From Megamerina dolium (Eukaryota > Arthropoda > Insecta > Diptera > Megamerinidae): a DNA stretch of 64,000 nt. The stretch covers positions 59,835,855 to 59,899,854 of the forward strand of contig OY978525.1 in assembly GCA_963854835.1 (NCBI GenBank), given 5' to 3'. The notes below the pieces were generated by a model that saw only the letters and a program-made list of their open reading frames with translations, ran no database searches and was not told the DNA's origin. Both the position numbers and the translations under genes were made by a program. Positions 1-9,930 of this stretch are shown here, piece by piece (the stretch's first letter is position 1; each line of letters opens with the position of its first letter).

Positions 1-56
1 AGTCGGTAGAAGAGCTGAACAATGGGTCAGGATCAGTGATCACAGGATCAGTGGTC

Positions 57-68
57 GCAGGATCGCCA
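57..68 (-). other. Primer binding site, tRNA-Arg type
   Basis: Read on the minus strand this is TGGCGATCCTGC, directly after the CA end of the LTR at 69-671. It matches the complement of a dipteran tRNA-Arg 3' end as I remember it. Twelve bases match before the sequence diverges. It implies that the body of a minus-strand LTR element continues off the left edge of the window. Confidence 0.5.
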
Positions 69-671
69 TGTAGAGGTACTGCCTACTAATGTGTGTGTGA
101 GTGTAGTGTATAGTGTGCTTGTTGCCTTGGATTTAACAGCAGTGCAACTCTGCTAATCTTTAGGCTAGCTTAGGCCAGCCGGAATGCGAATTGAAACGAG
201 AAGTCTGATTTGAAGTCAAGTTAGCAATTGATTTTATTGAACACATGTAGTACTATTTATACTCAAATATGGGCAACTCGATTCCCAGAAATTGCAGACT
301 AAGCAACAAATTGCACTAAGTAAAATGTAAAAATGTAAACAAACAATTTCGTGAATCAAAGTGACTTTGATTCCAATAGTTGCTGATACAGCAGCAGCAT
401 GGATATCGACTTTGTATTGCATAACTAAAAAGAACATTTGCTCAGCAAGCGTAAGTCATTGGCTTTGCTTGCAAATGTAAACAAACGTTCGCGTGGCCAT
501 TGGCTTTGCTTGCAAATGTAAACAAATGCTCGCTTACTAAGTGTAAGCGTGGATATGCAGTGTCATTATTTCATATTGCTTTGTGCATTGCTTTGTATGT
601 TATTTAGTGCATTATTTTGTGTATCACTTTATGTAATACTTTGTGCATATATTGTTGCCTAGGTCACTACA
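69..671 (-). mobile_element. 5' LTR of a minus-strand LTR retrotransposon (truncated by window edge)
   Basis: On the minus strand the segment starts TGTAGTGACC and ends CCTCTACA, so it has TG/CA ends in a short inverted repeat. A TATA-type box (GTATAAATAG, about 250-259) is followed about 20 bases on by AATAAA, the order expected for U3-R in a compact LTR. A tRNA-Arg-type primer site lies immediately beyond (57-68). The LTR sits inside gypsy copy A: reverse-transcriptase sequence resumes at about 672. No coding sequence of this element is inside the window, so the family is not determined. Confidence 0.6.
457..534. repeat. Two-copy tandem repeat of about 41 bp inside the LTR
   Basis: Two adjacent copies (457-497 and 498-534) begin CATTGGCTTTGCTTGCAAAT and continue GTAAACAAA before diverging at the end. 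They lie in the U3 part of the LTR at 69-671, upstream of its TATA box, where LTR elements often carry repeated regulatory modules. A regulatory role is inference. Confidence 0.7.
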
Positions 672-1330
672 CATGCATGGCGATGTGTGCAAATCCAGGA
701 ACAAATCGTCGATAGTAAGTACATAAGCCTAAGAAGCTTCTTAATTCGTGAAGATTTGATGGAATAAGCCATTCTTGTACTGCTGCTACTTTCTCCTCGT
801 CGGTATGTACCCCTTTTGTTGTTACTTTATGACCAAGATATTTAACTTCTCGCCTGAAGAGTGAACACTTTTTCATATTCAGTTTAAGCCCTGCTGATTG
901 TATACGCTCAAATACTTCTTTCAACTTTTCCAGGTGGTCGTTAAAAACTTTCTCATCACGATAGTGTCATCGAGGTACAGCAAACACGTTTTCAAGTGTA
1001 GTCCTCTGAGGACACGCTCCATCCAACTTTCGAAAGTAGCTGGCGTATTACATAAGCCAAATGTCATCACTGTGAATTACCGTAGACCATCGCCAATACT
1101 GAAAGCTGTTTTCTCTTTGTCCTCCTTAGCAAGTTCCACTTGCCAGTAGCCACTTTGCAGATCAAGAGTTGAGAACCACTTCGCACCAGATAGCGTGTCC
1201 AGAGTGTCATCGATTCTTGGCAGTGGATAGCTGTCTCTTTTCGTAATATCATTCAGCTTCTGTAATCCACACAGAATCGAGTACTTCCATCCTTCTTCTT
1301 TACCAGCATAACTGGTGAACTCCATGGACT
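672..1330 (-). pseudogene. Ty3/gypsy reverse transcriptase, copy A, broken
   Basis: Minus-strand pieces are read in more than one frame. The N-terminal RT piece (1325-1077) has the RIDDTLDTLSG and DLQSGYWQVELA motifs of Ty3/gypsy RT. The central part (about 945-980) reads LLYLDD, the catalytic box. The C-terminal piece (924-667) reads KYLGHKV and LRSFLGLCTYYRRFVPGFA, the RT-connection region. Frame changes between pieces show it cannot encode a protein. It breaks off at the nested LTR at 671. Copy B has the same region at about 11525-12258. Confidence 0.85.
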
Positions 1331-1464
1331 CTCTGATGGTTCAATAACACCTTGTTTCTACATATCGGTAATCAGCTTAATGGCTTCGTCTCTTTTGGCC
1401 AATGGAACTCGTCGTGGTGTTTGACGAATTGGTCTAGAATCACCGGTGTCAATGTGATGCTTCA

Positions 1465-2331
1465 CTATGGTTGTTCGTCCTCCAGTTTTCCATTTGAAGA
1501 AAAGATTGGACTATACTTCTCTAATAGTTGTAGAGCCTTTTCTTTTTGCTGGTTGGTAAGCACACCTGCCCATTCTTCCATCTGCGCTTTTAATTCCGCT
1601 CTATCAGTTCCTGATCTACCACTTTTTATCGACGAACCCTTTTCGCAGTCTACAACGGCAGTAACTTCCTGGCAATGATCAATCACTATTCCTTTCTTCA
1701 CAACTGTAGATGTATTAGTTGGATTTAATATTCGCACCGGTACCATTCCATTTTCAGTAGGTTCCACTAACGTCTTACCAAGTATGATGTTTTTATTCCT
1801 TGATTCTCTATCTGCTTCCACTACCCACAACTTGCCTGTCCCATCATCCACATTCATCTGTGCCCAAATCACCGCTTCCGATTTTGCTGGAACTTCTTGG
1901 CGTTGACATGCCAGTACTCGTTTGATGTTACCACTACGCTTGTAACCGATGTTCAGTGGTAGCTCGACATTTGCATAGCGTAGTATCCGTTGATTTAAAT
2001 CTAACGTAAATCCATTGTGAATCATAAAATCAACACCAATTATTACATCATCGATGATGTCGGCCACAATGAATTCATGTTCCCACGTACAATTTCAAAT
2101 AGATACTCGTTTCTTTATTTTACCCAGAATTTATGCATCCTCACCCGTTGCTGTACGCAATTTTATTCCCATTAAAGGCTCACACCTCTTTACCAAATCG
2201 CTCTTGATTATAGAATGTGATGCACCAGTATCCAGGGTTAACATGAATTCCATATTGTCCAGTTTTCCATCAATAGTCAAGCTGCTTGGCACACGCTGTA
2301 GTTGTGAAATGTGAATGATGGGGCAACCCAC
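1465..2331 (-). pseudogene. Ty3/gypsy protease and protease-RT linker, copy A, broken
   Basis: The minus-strand piece 2331-2131 has the aspartic-protease active site in LTLDTGASHSII. After a frame change, 2067-1465 gives 200 residues beginning with IIDDVIIGVDFMI, the second conserved protease block, and continuing into a linker that precedes RT. Pepsin-type retroviral proteases act as dimers to process Gag-Pol. Position between gag and RT fits the family order. The frame change near 2070-2130 disables it. Confidence 0.8.
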
Positions 2332-2364
2332 TGTTGGAGTGACTCGATATACTTTAACGATGGA

Positions 2365-2379
2365 TATGTGTTAGTGGAG
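2365..2379. repeat. Target-site duplication of RTE insertion, left copy
   Basis: TATGTGTTAGTGGAG here recurs exactly at 4196-4210, bracketing the RTE LINE. Copy B, which lacks the insertion, has the site once near 13017 (TTTGTGTTAGTGGAG), so this is a true 15-bp duplication. Confidence 0.9.
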
Positions 2380-4195
2380 TGTGAGGAGATAGAGATGTGT
2401 ACCGACAAGAATGAGACTCGAAAATTCTTTGAAAAGATCAAGCGCCTGAGTGGAGGTTTAAATCCCGGAGCCTCTTCTTGTCGTGATGGAAATGGGAATC
2501 TGGTTACGGATGTCCAGAGTGTACTGAGCCTATGGAGGGAACACTTCTGCACGTTACTGAATGGCGATGCTGCGAACAATTCCGCCAGTGGAGGAGAATG
2601 CCCGATAACCCCAATTACAGATGATGGTGTTGATGTTTCACCACCCGACTATGACGAGGTTGAAACGGCCATTTTAAGGCTGAAGAACAACAAAGCTGCA
2701 GGTGCTGATGGCCTGCCTGCCGAGTTGTTTAAGACCGGAGGCGATGAGCTGCTCACCCGCATGCACCAGCTCATAAGCAGAATATGGTCGGATGAAAGCA
2801 TGCCTGATGATTAAAGGCTCAGTGTTCTCTGTCCTGTACATAAAAAAGGAGACCCCACAATTTGCGCCAACTACCGTGGAATAAGTCTCCTGAGCATCGC
2901 GTACAAGGTTCTATCGAGCGTACTGTGTGAAAGGTTGAAGCCTATGCTCAGCAACCTGATTGGACCTTATCAGTGTGGCTTCAGACCTGGTAAATCCACC
3001 ATCGACCAGATTTTCACACTGCGCCAAATCCTGGAGAAGACCCAAGAAAAACAGATCGACACACACCACTAATTTGCTGATTATAAAGCCGCTTTCGACA
3101 GTCCGGTAAGGGATTACCTCTATGCAACAATGTCTGAGTTCGGTATTCCTGCAAAGCTCATTCGACTTTGTAGGATGACACTGCATAACTCCCGTTGTGC
3201 AGTGAAAATTGGGAAGGACCTCTCCGCACCGTTTAATACCGGACGGGGTTTCAGACAAGGTGATTCGTTATCGTGCGACTTCTTCAATCTTATTATGGAG
3301 AAAATAATACGAGCTGCTGATCTACGGCATAATGGCACTATCTTCAACAAAAGTGTCATGCTGTTAGCGTATGCCACCGATATTGACATAATCGGCATGA
3401 ACACGCGAGCAGTCAGTGCAGCATTCTCAGAGTTGGAAAGAGAGTCGCTTCGGATGGGTCTCACGGTGAACGAGGGCAAGACGAAGTATCTAGTGTCAAC
3501 AAACAAAGAGTCCCGGCGTCTTGGATAGCACGTCACTGTTGACAACTACGCTTTTGAAGTAGTAAGAGACTTTGTCTATCTTGGAACCAGCATTAACAGC
3601 AGTAATGACGTCAGCTTGGAGATCATGCGTAGGATAACTCTTGCTAACAGGTGTTACTTTGGGCTGAGTAAGCAATTGAGAAGTCGAGCCCACTCTCGAA
3701 GAACGAAAACTACACTCTACAAGTCTCTCATCATGCCTGTCCTAACATATGGCGCTGAATCCTGGACAATTTCCACCTCGGATGAGCGAATGCTTGGAGT
3801 TTTCGAGAGAAAAGTCCTACGCAAGATCTTTGGACCTATTTGCGTTGGTGGCGAGTACCGAATAAGGTACAACCATGAGCTGTACGAGCTGTATGCCGAT
3901 ATTGACATAGTAAAGCGTATCAAAATCCAGCGGCTGCGCTGGCTAGGTCATGTCGAGCGAATGGAAAAACACGCTCCAGCTAAGAAGGTGTTATATTCGG
4001 AACCCACTGGAGGACGACGCAAAAGAGGAAGACCAAACCTCCGGTGGAAAGACCAAGTACTGGAGAACCTGACGGCGCTTGGATTTTCTAACTGGCGCCA
4101 GCTAGCGAAGAACAGAGATGGCTGGCGAAGCATGTTATTTTCGGCCTAAATTGATATTCGGTTGTTATGGCCACATAAGTAAGTAAGTAAGTAAG
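2380..4195 (+). mobile_element. RTE-clade LINE, 5'-truncated, inserted in gypsy copy A
   Basis: A 1.8-kb non-LTR element begins just before the reverse-transcriptase domain and ends in a short 3' UTR with a (TAAG)n tail (about 4177-4195). Exact 15-bp duplications flank it. The tail type, truncated 5' end and long duplication are typical of RTE/BovB-like target-primed insertion. The same element recurs on the minus strand at 19704-21107. Clade assignment rests on the C-terminal block order (YGAE-WT, RLRWLGHVERM, GRRKRGRP), which resembles BovB/RTE. No phylogeny was run. Confidence 0.8.
2401..4149 (+). pseudogene. RTE reverse transcriptase with three in-frame stops
   Basis: A single frame runs from about 2401 to the terminal stop at 4147-4149 without any frameshift. 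It is interrupted by TAA at 2812, TAA at 3070 and TAG at 3526. The second copy has Trp, Leu and Gln codons at these places. The RT core contains GFRPGKSTIDQ and FRQGDSL. The catalytic box here reads AYATD instead of YADD, so the active site is also damaged. The C-terminal region has the YGAESWTI and RLRWLGHVERM motifs. Decay by point mutation alone suggests a moderately old copy. Confidence 0.85.
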
Positions 4196-4210
4196 TATGT
4201 GTTAGTGGAG
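4196..4210. repeat. Target-site duplication of RTE insertion, right copy
   Basis: Exact repeat of 2365-2379, directly after the (TAAG)n tail of the LINE. Confidence 0.9.
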
Positions 4211-5562
4211 CGATCGCTGTCCACCTTATTCTCCTTCTTTTGTCTTCCTGGAGAATTCGATCCTGATCGCTTTCGTCGTAGACGGCAGTCAGCCGCCATG
4301 TGTCCTAGTTTGTCGCAAATGAAGCACTTACCAGTAAATTTGATTTCGCGTCGACCTGTTGTGCTTCCTTCAGGCTTTACTAGTGACTTAACCGCCTGCC
4401 TCTAGTTGGCGTACACGTGGCACTGGTCGACACATTAAACTGGCGGCTTCATACGTCAAGGCACTACTGACTGTTTCGGCATATGTATTCCTTGGTGACA
4501 TGACTAGGGCACGCTTTGTCTCTCCATCACGTATGCCATCTATGAATGCCTCTATTTTTATTTTTTCGACGAACTCTTCTGAATTACCGGAGAACGCTAG
4601 ATGACATAAGCGCTCAATATCGGAAGCGAATTCCTGAATGCTCTCGTTACTCCGTTGCACACGCGATCTTAACTCCACTAGATGTAATTGACCCTTGTAT
4701 TCATTTCCATATTTCCGCTGGAGTGTGTCCATCAGTGATTGGTAACTACCACGATCTTTCTCTGGAATCATCTGTAACACTTCGGAAGCATTACCTTTTA
4801 ATGCGACTATTAAAGCAGCAGTCTTGTCGCTATCATCCCACTGATTCTTCGAAGCTGTTGTATCGAATTGAAGCTTGAAGATATTGAATGGCGTGCTTCC
4901 GTCAAATGTTGGTGGCTTTAGTTTGCTTGTGCTTGAATCTCTAATCACTGATGTGGCTGGTCCATTTATTTTTAGTTGATTGAGTTCGTGCTGTAATTTC
5001 TCGAACTTATCTTCCCAGTCGTCGACATGTTCCTTCAGCTTATCATCCAACTCATCCACGTGTTCTTTCAGCTCTGTGACTTTGTCATTAATAGCTCCGG
5101 AAATTTCCTGAAATCTAAGCTCAATTCCTTTTTGTAGATTTTCGATGACGTGCTCTTGGCGAACCGAATGTTCTTGAAGCTTGGAGTCAATTGTTTTCTG
5201 GAACTCTGCCATAGCGTTTTCTTGACGTACCGAATGTTCTCAAACTTGAAGTCAATGCGAGACGCATTTTCTTGTAACTTCGCATTAATTCCTTGCAGTT
5301 GCTGCTGCTGTTGTTGCATCATGGATTTCATGAGTTCCATTAGTTGACCACTCGAATCTACCTTGCTCTCTTCCTCGGCGTGCACCACTGCATGTATCTC
5401 GGCTTCCTCAAAGAACTCATGTTCTTCTACATTAATTCCCTTAGCCTCCATGGCTTTCCTCAGCCTCACCAGTAGTTCCGCCTTTGCACCTGATGACGAT
5501 AGATTCATCTCTACCAACAGCTTTTTAAGCTGGTCCACTTTTAGTTGGTCAATTTTCACCAT
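4211..5562 (-). pseudogene. SAP-domain Gag of gypsy copy A, frameshifted
   Basis: The start at 5562 (MVKIDQLKVDQLKKLL) opens a SAP-like helix-loop-helix, followed by a Glu-rich stretch and a poly-Gln run, then a frame change near 5230. The second piece (5212-4388) has heptad-like coiled-coil repeats (ELKEHVDELDDKLKEHVDD) and then a Ty3/gypsy capsid-type domain (KLKPPTFDG, YGNEYKGQLHL, FASDIERLCHLAF). A CCHC knuckle, CFICDKLGHMAADC, lies at 4285-4326. Gag would form the particle and bind RNA. A SAP module at the N-terminus may bind nucleic acid; that is inference. A stop at about 4388 separates capsid from knuckle. Confidence 0.8.
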
Positions 5563-5570
5563 CTTTACAG

Positions 5571-5589
5571 AATCCCACTTCTGACACCA
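5571..5589 (-). other. Primer binding site, tRNA-Leu
   Basis: The plus strand reads AATCCCACTTCTGACACCA, which equals a tRNA-Leu 3' end including CCA as I know it from flies. The element strand therefore has its complement, starting TGG two bases inside the 5' LTR. The match covers 19 bases. Confidence 0.8.
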
Positions 5590-5591
5590 AT

Positions 5592-5953
5592 TGTTACGTT
5601 TTTATTCTGTGTGCGTTTAATTCTATTTGAATTACCTTGTTCGATCACTGGATTCTGTTAATAATAACTGCAACACTTATTTTATACTATTTACAATCAA
5701 CCCTGTTTATAATCAACTATTTACAATAACACTTTGCCTCTGTATAGATGTTTGCGCAGTCACGTTCGGAATTCGATTGATTGTCAATTCTGTTGGCAAC
5801 ACCCCAGAATCTTCCTTTATCGAGATTCTTCTCTTCCTTTCTCGTTGGCTTGTTCTGGTTATCGCTTATTTCTTTTTGTTGACATTCGTTTCGATGCTGC
5901 CAATAGAGTCAGTCACAATAGTGATGAGTAATCAACTATCGATACTCGTTACA
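5592..5953 (-). repeat. 5' LTR of gypsy copy A
   Basis: 362 bp, starting TGTAACG and ending CGTAACA on the minus strand. It aligns along its length with the 438-bp LTR of copy B at 10225-10662 and differs mainly by two deletions in this copy. The tRNA-Leu primer site adjoins its inner end. The outer flank (from 5954) is BEL-1 LTR sequence. Confidence 0.85.
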
Positions 5954-6043
5954 ATATAATAAGTGTTGACTGTGAGAACGTATAAGAGACGAAATGAGTA
6001 TGTGATAAGGGTTGCCAGGTTACTGCGGCTGACGGCGGTAACA
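5954..6043 (-). repeat. BEL-1 3' LTR fragment, interrupted by gypsy copy A
   Basis: On the minus strand it starts TGTTACCGCCGTCAGC after a purine-rich tract (CGGGAAAGGGAAT), as expected for a 3' LTR following a polypurine tract. About 90 bp align with the LTR pieces at 9931-9993, 9329-9356 and 8318-8320, where three MITEs interrupt the same sequence. The rest of this LTR should lie beyond gypsy copy A, left of the window. Confidence 0.65.
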
Positions 6044-6059
6044 ATTCCCTTTCCCGTAA

Positions 6060-6895
6060 GCGAGTCCTATGGATCTAGGTTGCTTTTGTTCTTTTCAACG
6101 ACGTCTCGTTGTTCTTTTCTGACTGATGGTGGATTTAGAATACCAAATTGTGTTTTTACCGTGACACGTCTAACTTGTCTGTCACTCGCTACCACTGTAT
6201 CGATCACTCTTCCTTGGGCCAGCAATTTCTCGGAAGATCAGGGTCGACAATTATAACGATGTCTCCCATATGGATAGCCGGCTGAGGTATAAACCACTTG
6301 CTCCGTCTGGAAATTATTGGCACGTACTCTTTTAGCCATCTTGTCCAAAACTGGTTCGCAAATTTTTGTGTCCGATGCCAATGGTGTCGCAAATTCTTTC
6401 ATCATTATTGAAAGGTTCATAGCCATCTGAAGATCCGATCATTAAATGGTTCGCTATAGCCTCATCGTCATCAAACTCCAAGGAGACGAATGTGAGTGGA
6501 CTCCGCCCATAAGTGGTGCTCCAGGAGGGTTGAGCTTCCACTTAATGCAGTCAAAAGTGCAACAAACTGATTTCTGATCAATATTTTAAACTCGTCACGT
6601 ATGACCTTCTCTGTCGCTTTGAAGTTTGTTCCATTTTCAGAAAAGACTTCTCTTGGTGTACCACGCCGAGCTATAAAATTTCGAAAGCATATTATGCAGG
6701 AACTTGTATCGAGGCTATGAGCTACTTCGACGTGAATTGCTCTAATCGTGAGGCAGGTAATCGATTTTCATGCCTGCGTCCGACGAACACATAATGTGGT
6801 CCGAAATAATCAACGATAACAAATGTAAACGGTCGTTCAAATGTTGCTAGCCGAGCAGTTGGTAACGCTGCCATTTGAGGAGGGCACGGCATCGT
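6060..6895 (-). pseudogene. BEL/Pao integrase and C-terminal Pol fragment
   Basis: The minus strand contains degenerate integrase motifs: PPQMAALPTARLATFERPF and VDYFGPHYV, the first catalytic-Asp block, at about 6895-6780. Further on are SPLTFVSLEFDDDEAI and NHLMIGSSDGYEPFN, then FANQFWTRWLKEYVPII and GDIVIIVDPDLPRNCWP, the C-terminal domain typical of BEL/Pao Pol. Several frame changes and stops are present. It ends at the polypurine tract and LTR start at 6043. Gag, protease and RT of BEL-1 are not found. Confidence 0.75.
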
Positions 6896-7254
6896 ATAGT
6901 AATAGTGTATGTCAAGAATACAGATTACGCCCTGTGCTGTCATAAACGAAACAGTACGAATAGTAAGCAAATAAGAAGTGTCAATATACAAAAGGTAAAT
7001 AAAACTGTAAACGTTTATACAAAATTGTAAAATAAGCAATATTTATTAGTTTATTATGGAGAATATTAGAAGAAACAAGTAAATAAATATACCGCGAAAA
7101 TACATATGTATGTAACCTATGGATCAAAATTTATAAATAAAATCGAAATGGTTTCGTGTTTTCATTACAAGTTTTATTGCCCACATATGTATACATGCAT
7201 AAATATTAAAAAAAAAATTAAATAATTATATCAATAATTTAAAAAAGAATTAAT
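6896..7254. other. Unassigned AT-rich stretch
   Basis: Between the BEL-1 integrase fragment and the transposase-like remnant. I see no coding motif, terminal repeat or tail. Confidence 0.5.
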
Positions 7255-7645
7255 AAATACTAAGTTATTATTTTAGTGAATTTTCTTTTTTTCTTGTGAG
7301 CGGTTTCTTCAAATCCATTGTTTAGTTTTCTAATTTTGAAGAACATCCTTGCCCCGAAGAACAATTTTTTTTCCTTAATATTGCAATTAATACTAGAAGA
7401 TTGCTCTATATGTTTTTGTACAAAGTTATTTGTAATGTACAACCCATTTCCATTAATTGCGTTAAAAATATTTTCAAGGGAGTTCAATCGAACCACGAGC
7501 TTTTCGGTTTTGATAAACCACCTTCACTCAGGTGATTTACCCATGTATAACTTAAATCAGCGCCATCCTCCCAATTCGTGTCGTAATTTATGACATATAT
7601 AGCCAGCAATATTTTCTAGGCCGACATTGTCGTCAACTTCAAATC
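7255..7645 (-). pseudogene. DNA transposase C-terminal remnant, possibly P/THAP9-like
   Basis: On the minus strand, in two frames, residues read NIAGYICHKLRHELGGW and then HLSEGGLSKPKSSWF, followed by ENIFNAINGNGLYITNNF and ARMFFKIRKLNN. The order IAGYI, GGL-KPS and a terminal F-KIR-LN block resembles the C-terminal part of P-element/THAP9-type transposases. That match is from memory and could be another superfamily. No terminal repeats were found. The fragment occupies the space where BEL-1 gag-pol should be. Confidence 0.4.
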
Positions 7646-8317
7646 AATCTAATCTGAGCTCTGTTAATAAGTTAATTTAAACAGTTGAATATTTCCATAC
7701 AATAACCAACGATTTTTTGTTACCATTAACTGCAATTTCCGAACTTTGTTGATGCAGCAACATAGCAACGATGGGCTTATTTTCTCTTCGCTGAACCCGC
7801 TTTCCCCGAAAAGTTATACCAACAGATACTCGGCACACAGTTGGCAGAACCCCGCGCTTCAATTCAAGTATCGACGCAAAGCCTGGAAAATTAGTAACAT
7901 TTCAGAAATGCGAATGCTGTGCAAATAAAATAAATATATTTTACCCATTTCATATAGCTTGAGGTTTATAAAATCGTAATTAATGAAATGGTCCTTGCAA
8001 ATCACACTATTTTTGTGGTTGAAAGGACTTAATCGCCAGAAGAAAATAATCCACTTTTTTCCGAAATGATAAAATAGTTCTTTAATAACGATTTGTCGGA
8101 ATTATCGTTATGGCAACTTGCCACTGCTCACTTCATTTATAAAAATCACCTTTTTTTCAATCAAAATTGTTTTAAGTAACCGCGTACTATACAAATGCAA
8201 GAATTATAATTATAAAAATTATTTGCCCTTTTCGGTTAATTTCCTTTTCGTTTATGACGTCAGCATAAGAACAGCCTATTGTCAAACTCAAACCAAAAAA
8301 GATAACTGTTCATGTAT
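7646..8317. other. Unassigned AT-rich stretch, possibly BEL-1 LTR or leader
   Basis: No coding motifs. The end next to 8318 continues the BEL-1 5' LTR outward from the MITE-B1 insertion site, so part of this is probably LTR. I could not find its inner boundary. Confidence 0.4.
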
Positions 8318-8320
8318 ATA

Positions 8321-9328
8321 AGCTGCACTCTTTTGCATGCGAGTTGCAAAAGAGCACTGACTTATTTGCCGAACTGCATGCAAAGCAACAACAAAAATAA
8401 GCAATGCCGTCTATTTTAACCGAGTTCAATTGAAGTTGCTTATATATTAATCGACCTGAGTTATAGTGTTGGAAAGTAAAAAAACATCACTATTGTGAAT
8501 ATACTACTGGAATGTCCTTGGGAAATTTCAACAACACGTAAAATTATTGTAAATATAAACAAAACTAAGCAAAATAAAGTAAGTGCAAATGAACATTTAT
8601 TTTAAATAAACGAATATATTTACCACAAATTCCGCAGAATTGTTTCTTTTTTGTTTTTATTTCGTTTATAAATTTCACGAACAATCATATATACCACCAG
8701 CATTGCTAAGTAACTAAAGGGAAATTATATTCAAATAAAAAGGAAGTTATATGTGAGTTAATGTTCTTTTGCAACTCACTTATAGCCTAGACAGACGGCA
8801 GCCTAATTCCGGATTATCGGCGCACTTAATCCGAATAAAATAATAACCTGACAGACGGCAGTATTGGAGATTAACTAAACGACTGATTGCTGTTTTATTA
8901 GGTCAGCTCACTTACATTACTATCACTATCAATTTCTGTCATCTGTCACTCTCGATATGAGAAAATCTACAAGAAGTACGTGAACTGAAAACTATCAGAA
9001 ACTTGTAAATTGTCATTCACTGTTCGTAATTGACAGCGGGATTTATTTGCTCGCCAACGCTTTTCATGTTGAAAACTGTTAACAATTGTTGAAAATTTTT
9101 TATAAGCGAACACGCCTAATATTTTATAAAATGGATCGAGAAAAATTCACAATAGACTATTTTCAGCAGTGTTGCCATCGCAAATTGCCCTAATCCTCTT
9201 TTATTTTGAGAATGAACTCATAGAGTTTATGCGGATTAGCTGCAGTTAATGCCCGAGTTAATTCGAATTAACTCGGTAATCCGGAATTAGGCTGCCGTCT
9301 GTCTAGGCTATTACAAAAGAATGCAACT
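8321..9328. mobile_element. MITE-B, copy 1 (contains nested MITE-A)
   Basis: The ends AGCTGCACTCTTTTGC and the inverted AAAAGAATGCAACT form imperfect terminal inverted repeats with a nearby GAGTTGCAAAAGA block. ATA flanks both sides (8318-8320, 9329-9331). The BEL-1 LTR at 5954 reads straight through the empty site (ATATAATAAG). A second copy is at 18260-18677. Without MITE-A the copy is about 480 bp. No ORF, so non-autonomous. Confidence 0.75.
8783..9310. mobile_element. MITE-A, 528 bp, inserted in MITE-B1
   Basis: Terminal inverted repeats of about 34 bp begin TAGCCTAGACAGACGGCAGC. TTA is duplicated at 8780-8782 and 9311-9313. MITE-B2 (18260-18677) has the unoccupied site (CGCTTACAAAAG), which confirms the 3-bp duplication. 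The TTA target suggests the PIF/Harbinger superfamily. No coding capacity. Confidence 0.85.
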
Positions 9329-9356
9329 ATAATAAGCGTTGAATGTGAGAACGTAT
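9329..9356 (-). repeat. BEL-1 5' LTR segment between MITE-B1 and MITE-C1
   Basis: ATAATAAGCGTTGAATGTGA and the following bases match 5956-5983 in the BEL-1 3' LTR with few changes. The segment is bounded by MITE-B1 on one side and MITE-C1 on the other. Confidence 0.65.
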
Positions 9357-9930
9357 GTGCCTGTTTACATTAGATTTCCTATGAACGATATATCCATTAA
9401 CGCTGTGTTCACATTAGTGCAATTGCGCCGGTTTTATTTCAAATAAAATGCTACAGTGGAATTGGAATTTTGGAATAAAGTAGGGCTGTGCAATTAATCG
9501 TTTGTTCAGAAATATTGATTAATCAAAGTATTCCATTAATCAAATATGAAATTAATCGAATTATCATGATTTTATTTATTCAAAATAGAAATTATTCTAA
9601 AAAAATTTTCAAAATATTGATAATATTTCAAATATTGCGATTAATCGAATAATTTCAATTTTGATAAATCATAATTTTGATCAAGCGAATTGATTTGTCG
9701 AATAATTTGATTAATCAGACTTTTTGAACAAACAATTAATCGCACAACCCTAATATAGAACGTTTCTGATTGATGTTATCGCTTCAACGTTTAAAAATTT
9801 GTGAGCATAGTTGTCATAATCGGAACACTTTGGACATAGAAAAAAAAACTTCCATCACTTTCTTACTGCCTACTTTTCTACCTATCTCGCTCGCACAGTT
9901 GCGTCTGGGCAAGCCAATGTGAACAGGCAC
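9357..9930. mobile_element. MITE-C, copy 1
   Basis: The ends GTGCCTGTTTACATTAG and the inverted CAATGTGAACAGGCAC match two further copies (31271-31937 and the truncated 42150-42794). The flanking TAT (9354-9356, 9931-9933) is single in the BEL-1 3' LTR, giving a 3-bp duplication. An inner palindromic block (9481-9752) starts TAGGGCTGTGC and ends with its inverse, and is rich in ATTAATCG words, so it is probably an older MITE inside. No ORF. Confidence 0.8.

Larger units (their letters stand above)
672..5953 (-). mobile_element. Ty3/gypsy element copy A (SAP-gag family), 5' part
   Basis: Read on the minus strand the order is 5' LTR (5592-5953), tRNA-Leu primer site, SAP-domain gag, CCHC knuckle, protease and reverse transcriptase. 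RNase H, integrase and 3' LTR would lie left of position 672, beyond the nested LTR at 69-671. The copy is dead: frames shift in gag and pol, and an RTE LINE sits between the knuckle and protease. Copy B at 10225-17915 aligns to it throughout and serves as the empty-site reference for the RTE and, in reverse, for BEL-2. The upstream flank of its LTR is BEL-1 LTR sequence. Confidence 0.85.

Noticed and set aside
1..13. AGTCGGTAG at the window start resembles the inner part of a TGGCGCAGTCGG primer site
   Set aside because: The diagnostic TGGCGC would lie outside the window, and the adjacent LTR is on the minus strand with its own primer site at 57-68.
457..534. Possible CRISPR-like repeat-spacer pattern
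   Set aside because: Only two directly adjacent units without spacers, inside a eukaryotic LTR.
5571..5589. Possible tRNA-Leu gene fragment
   Set aside because: Only the last 19 bases including CCA are present, next to an LTR, which is what a primer binding site looks like.
7260..7600. Plus-strand ORF 7318-7593
   Set aside because: Antisense shadow of the transposase-like remnant, which has recognisable motifs on the minus strand.
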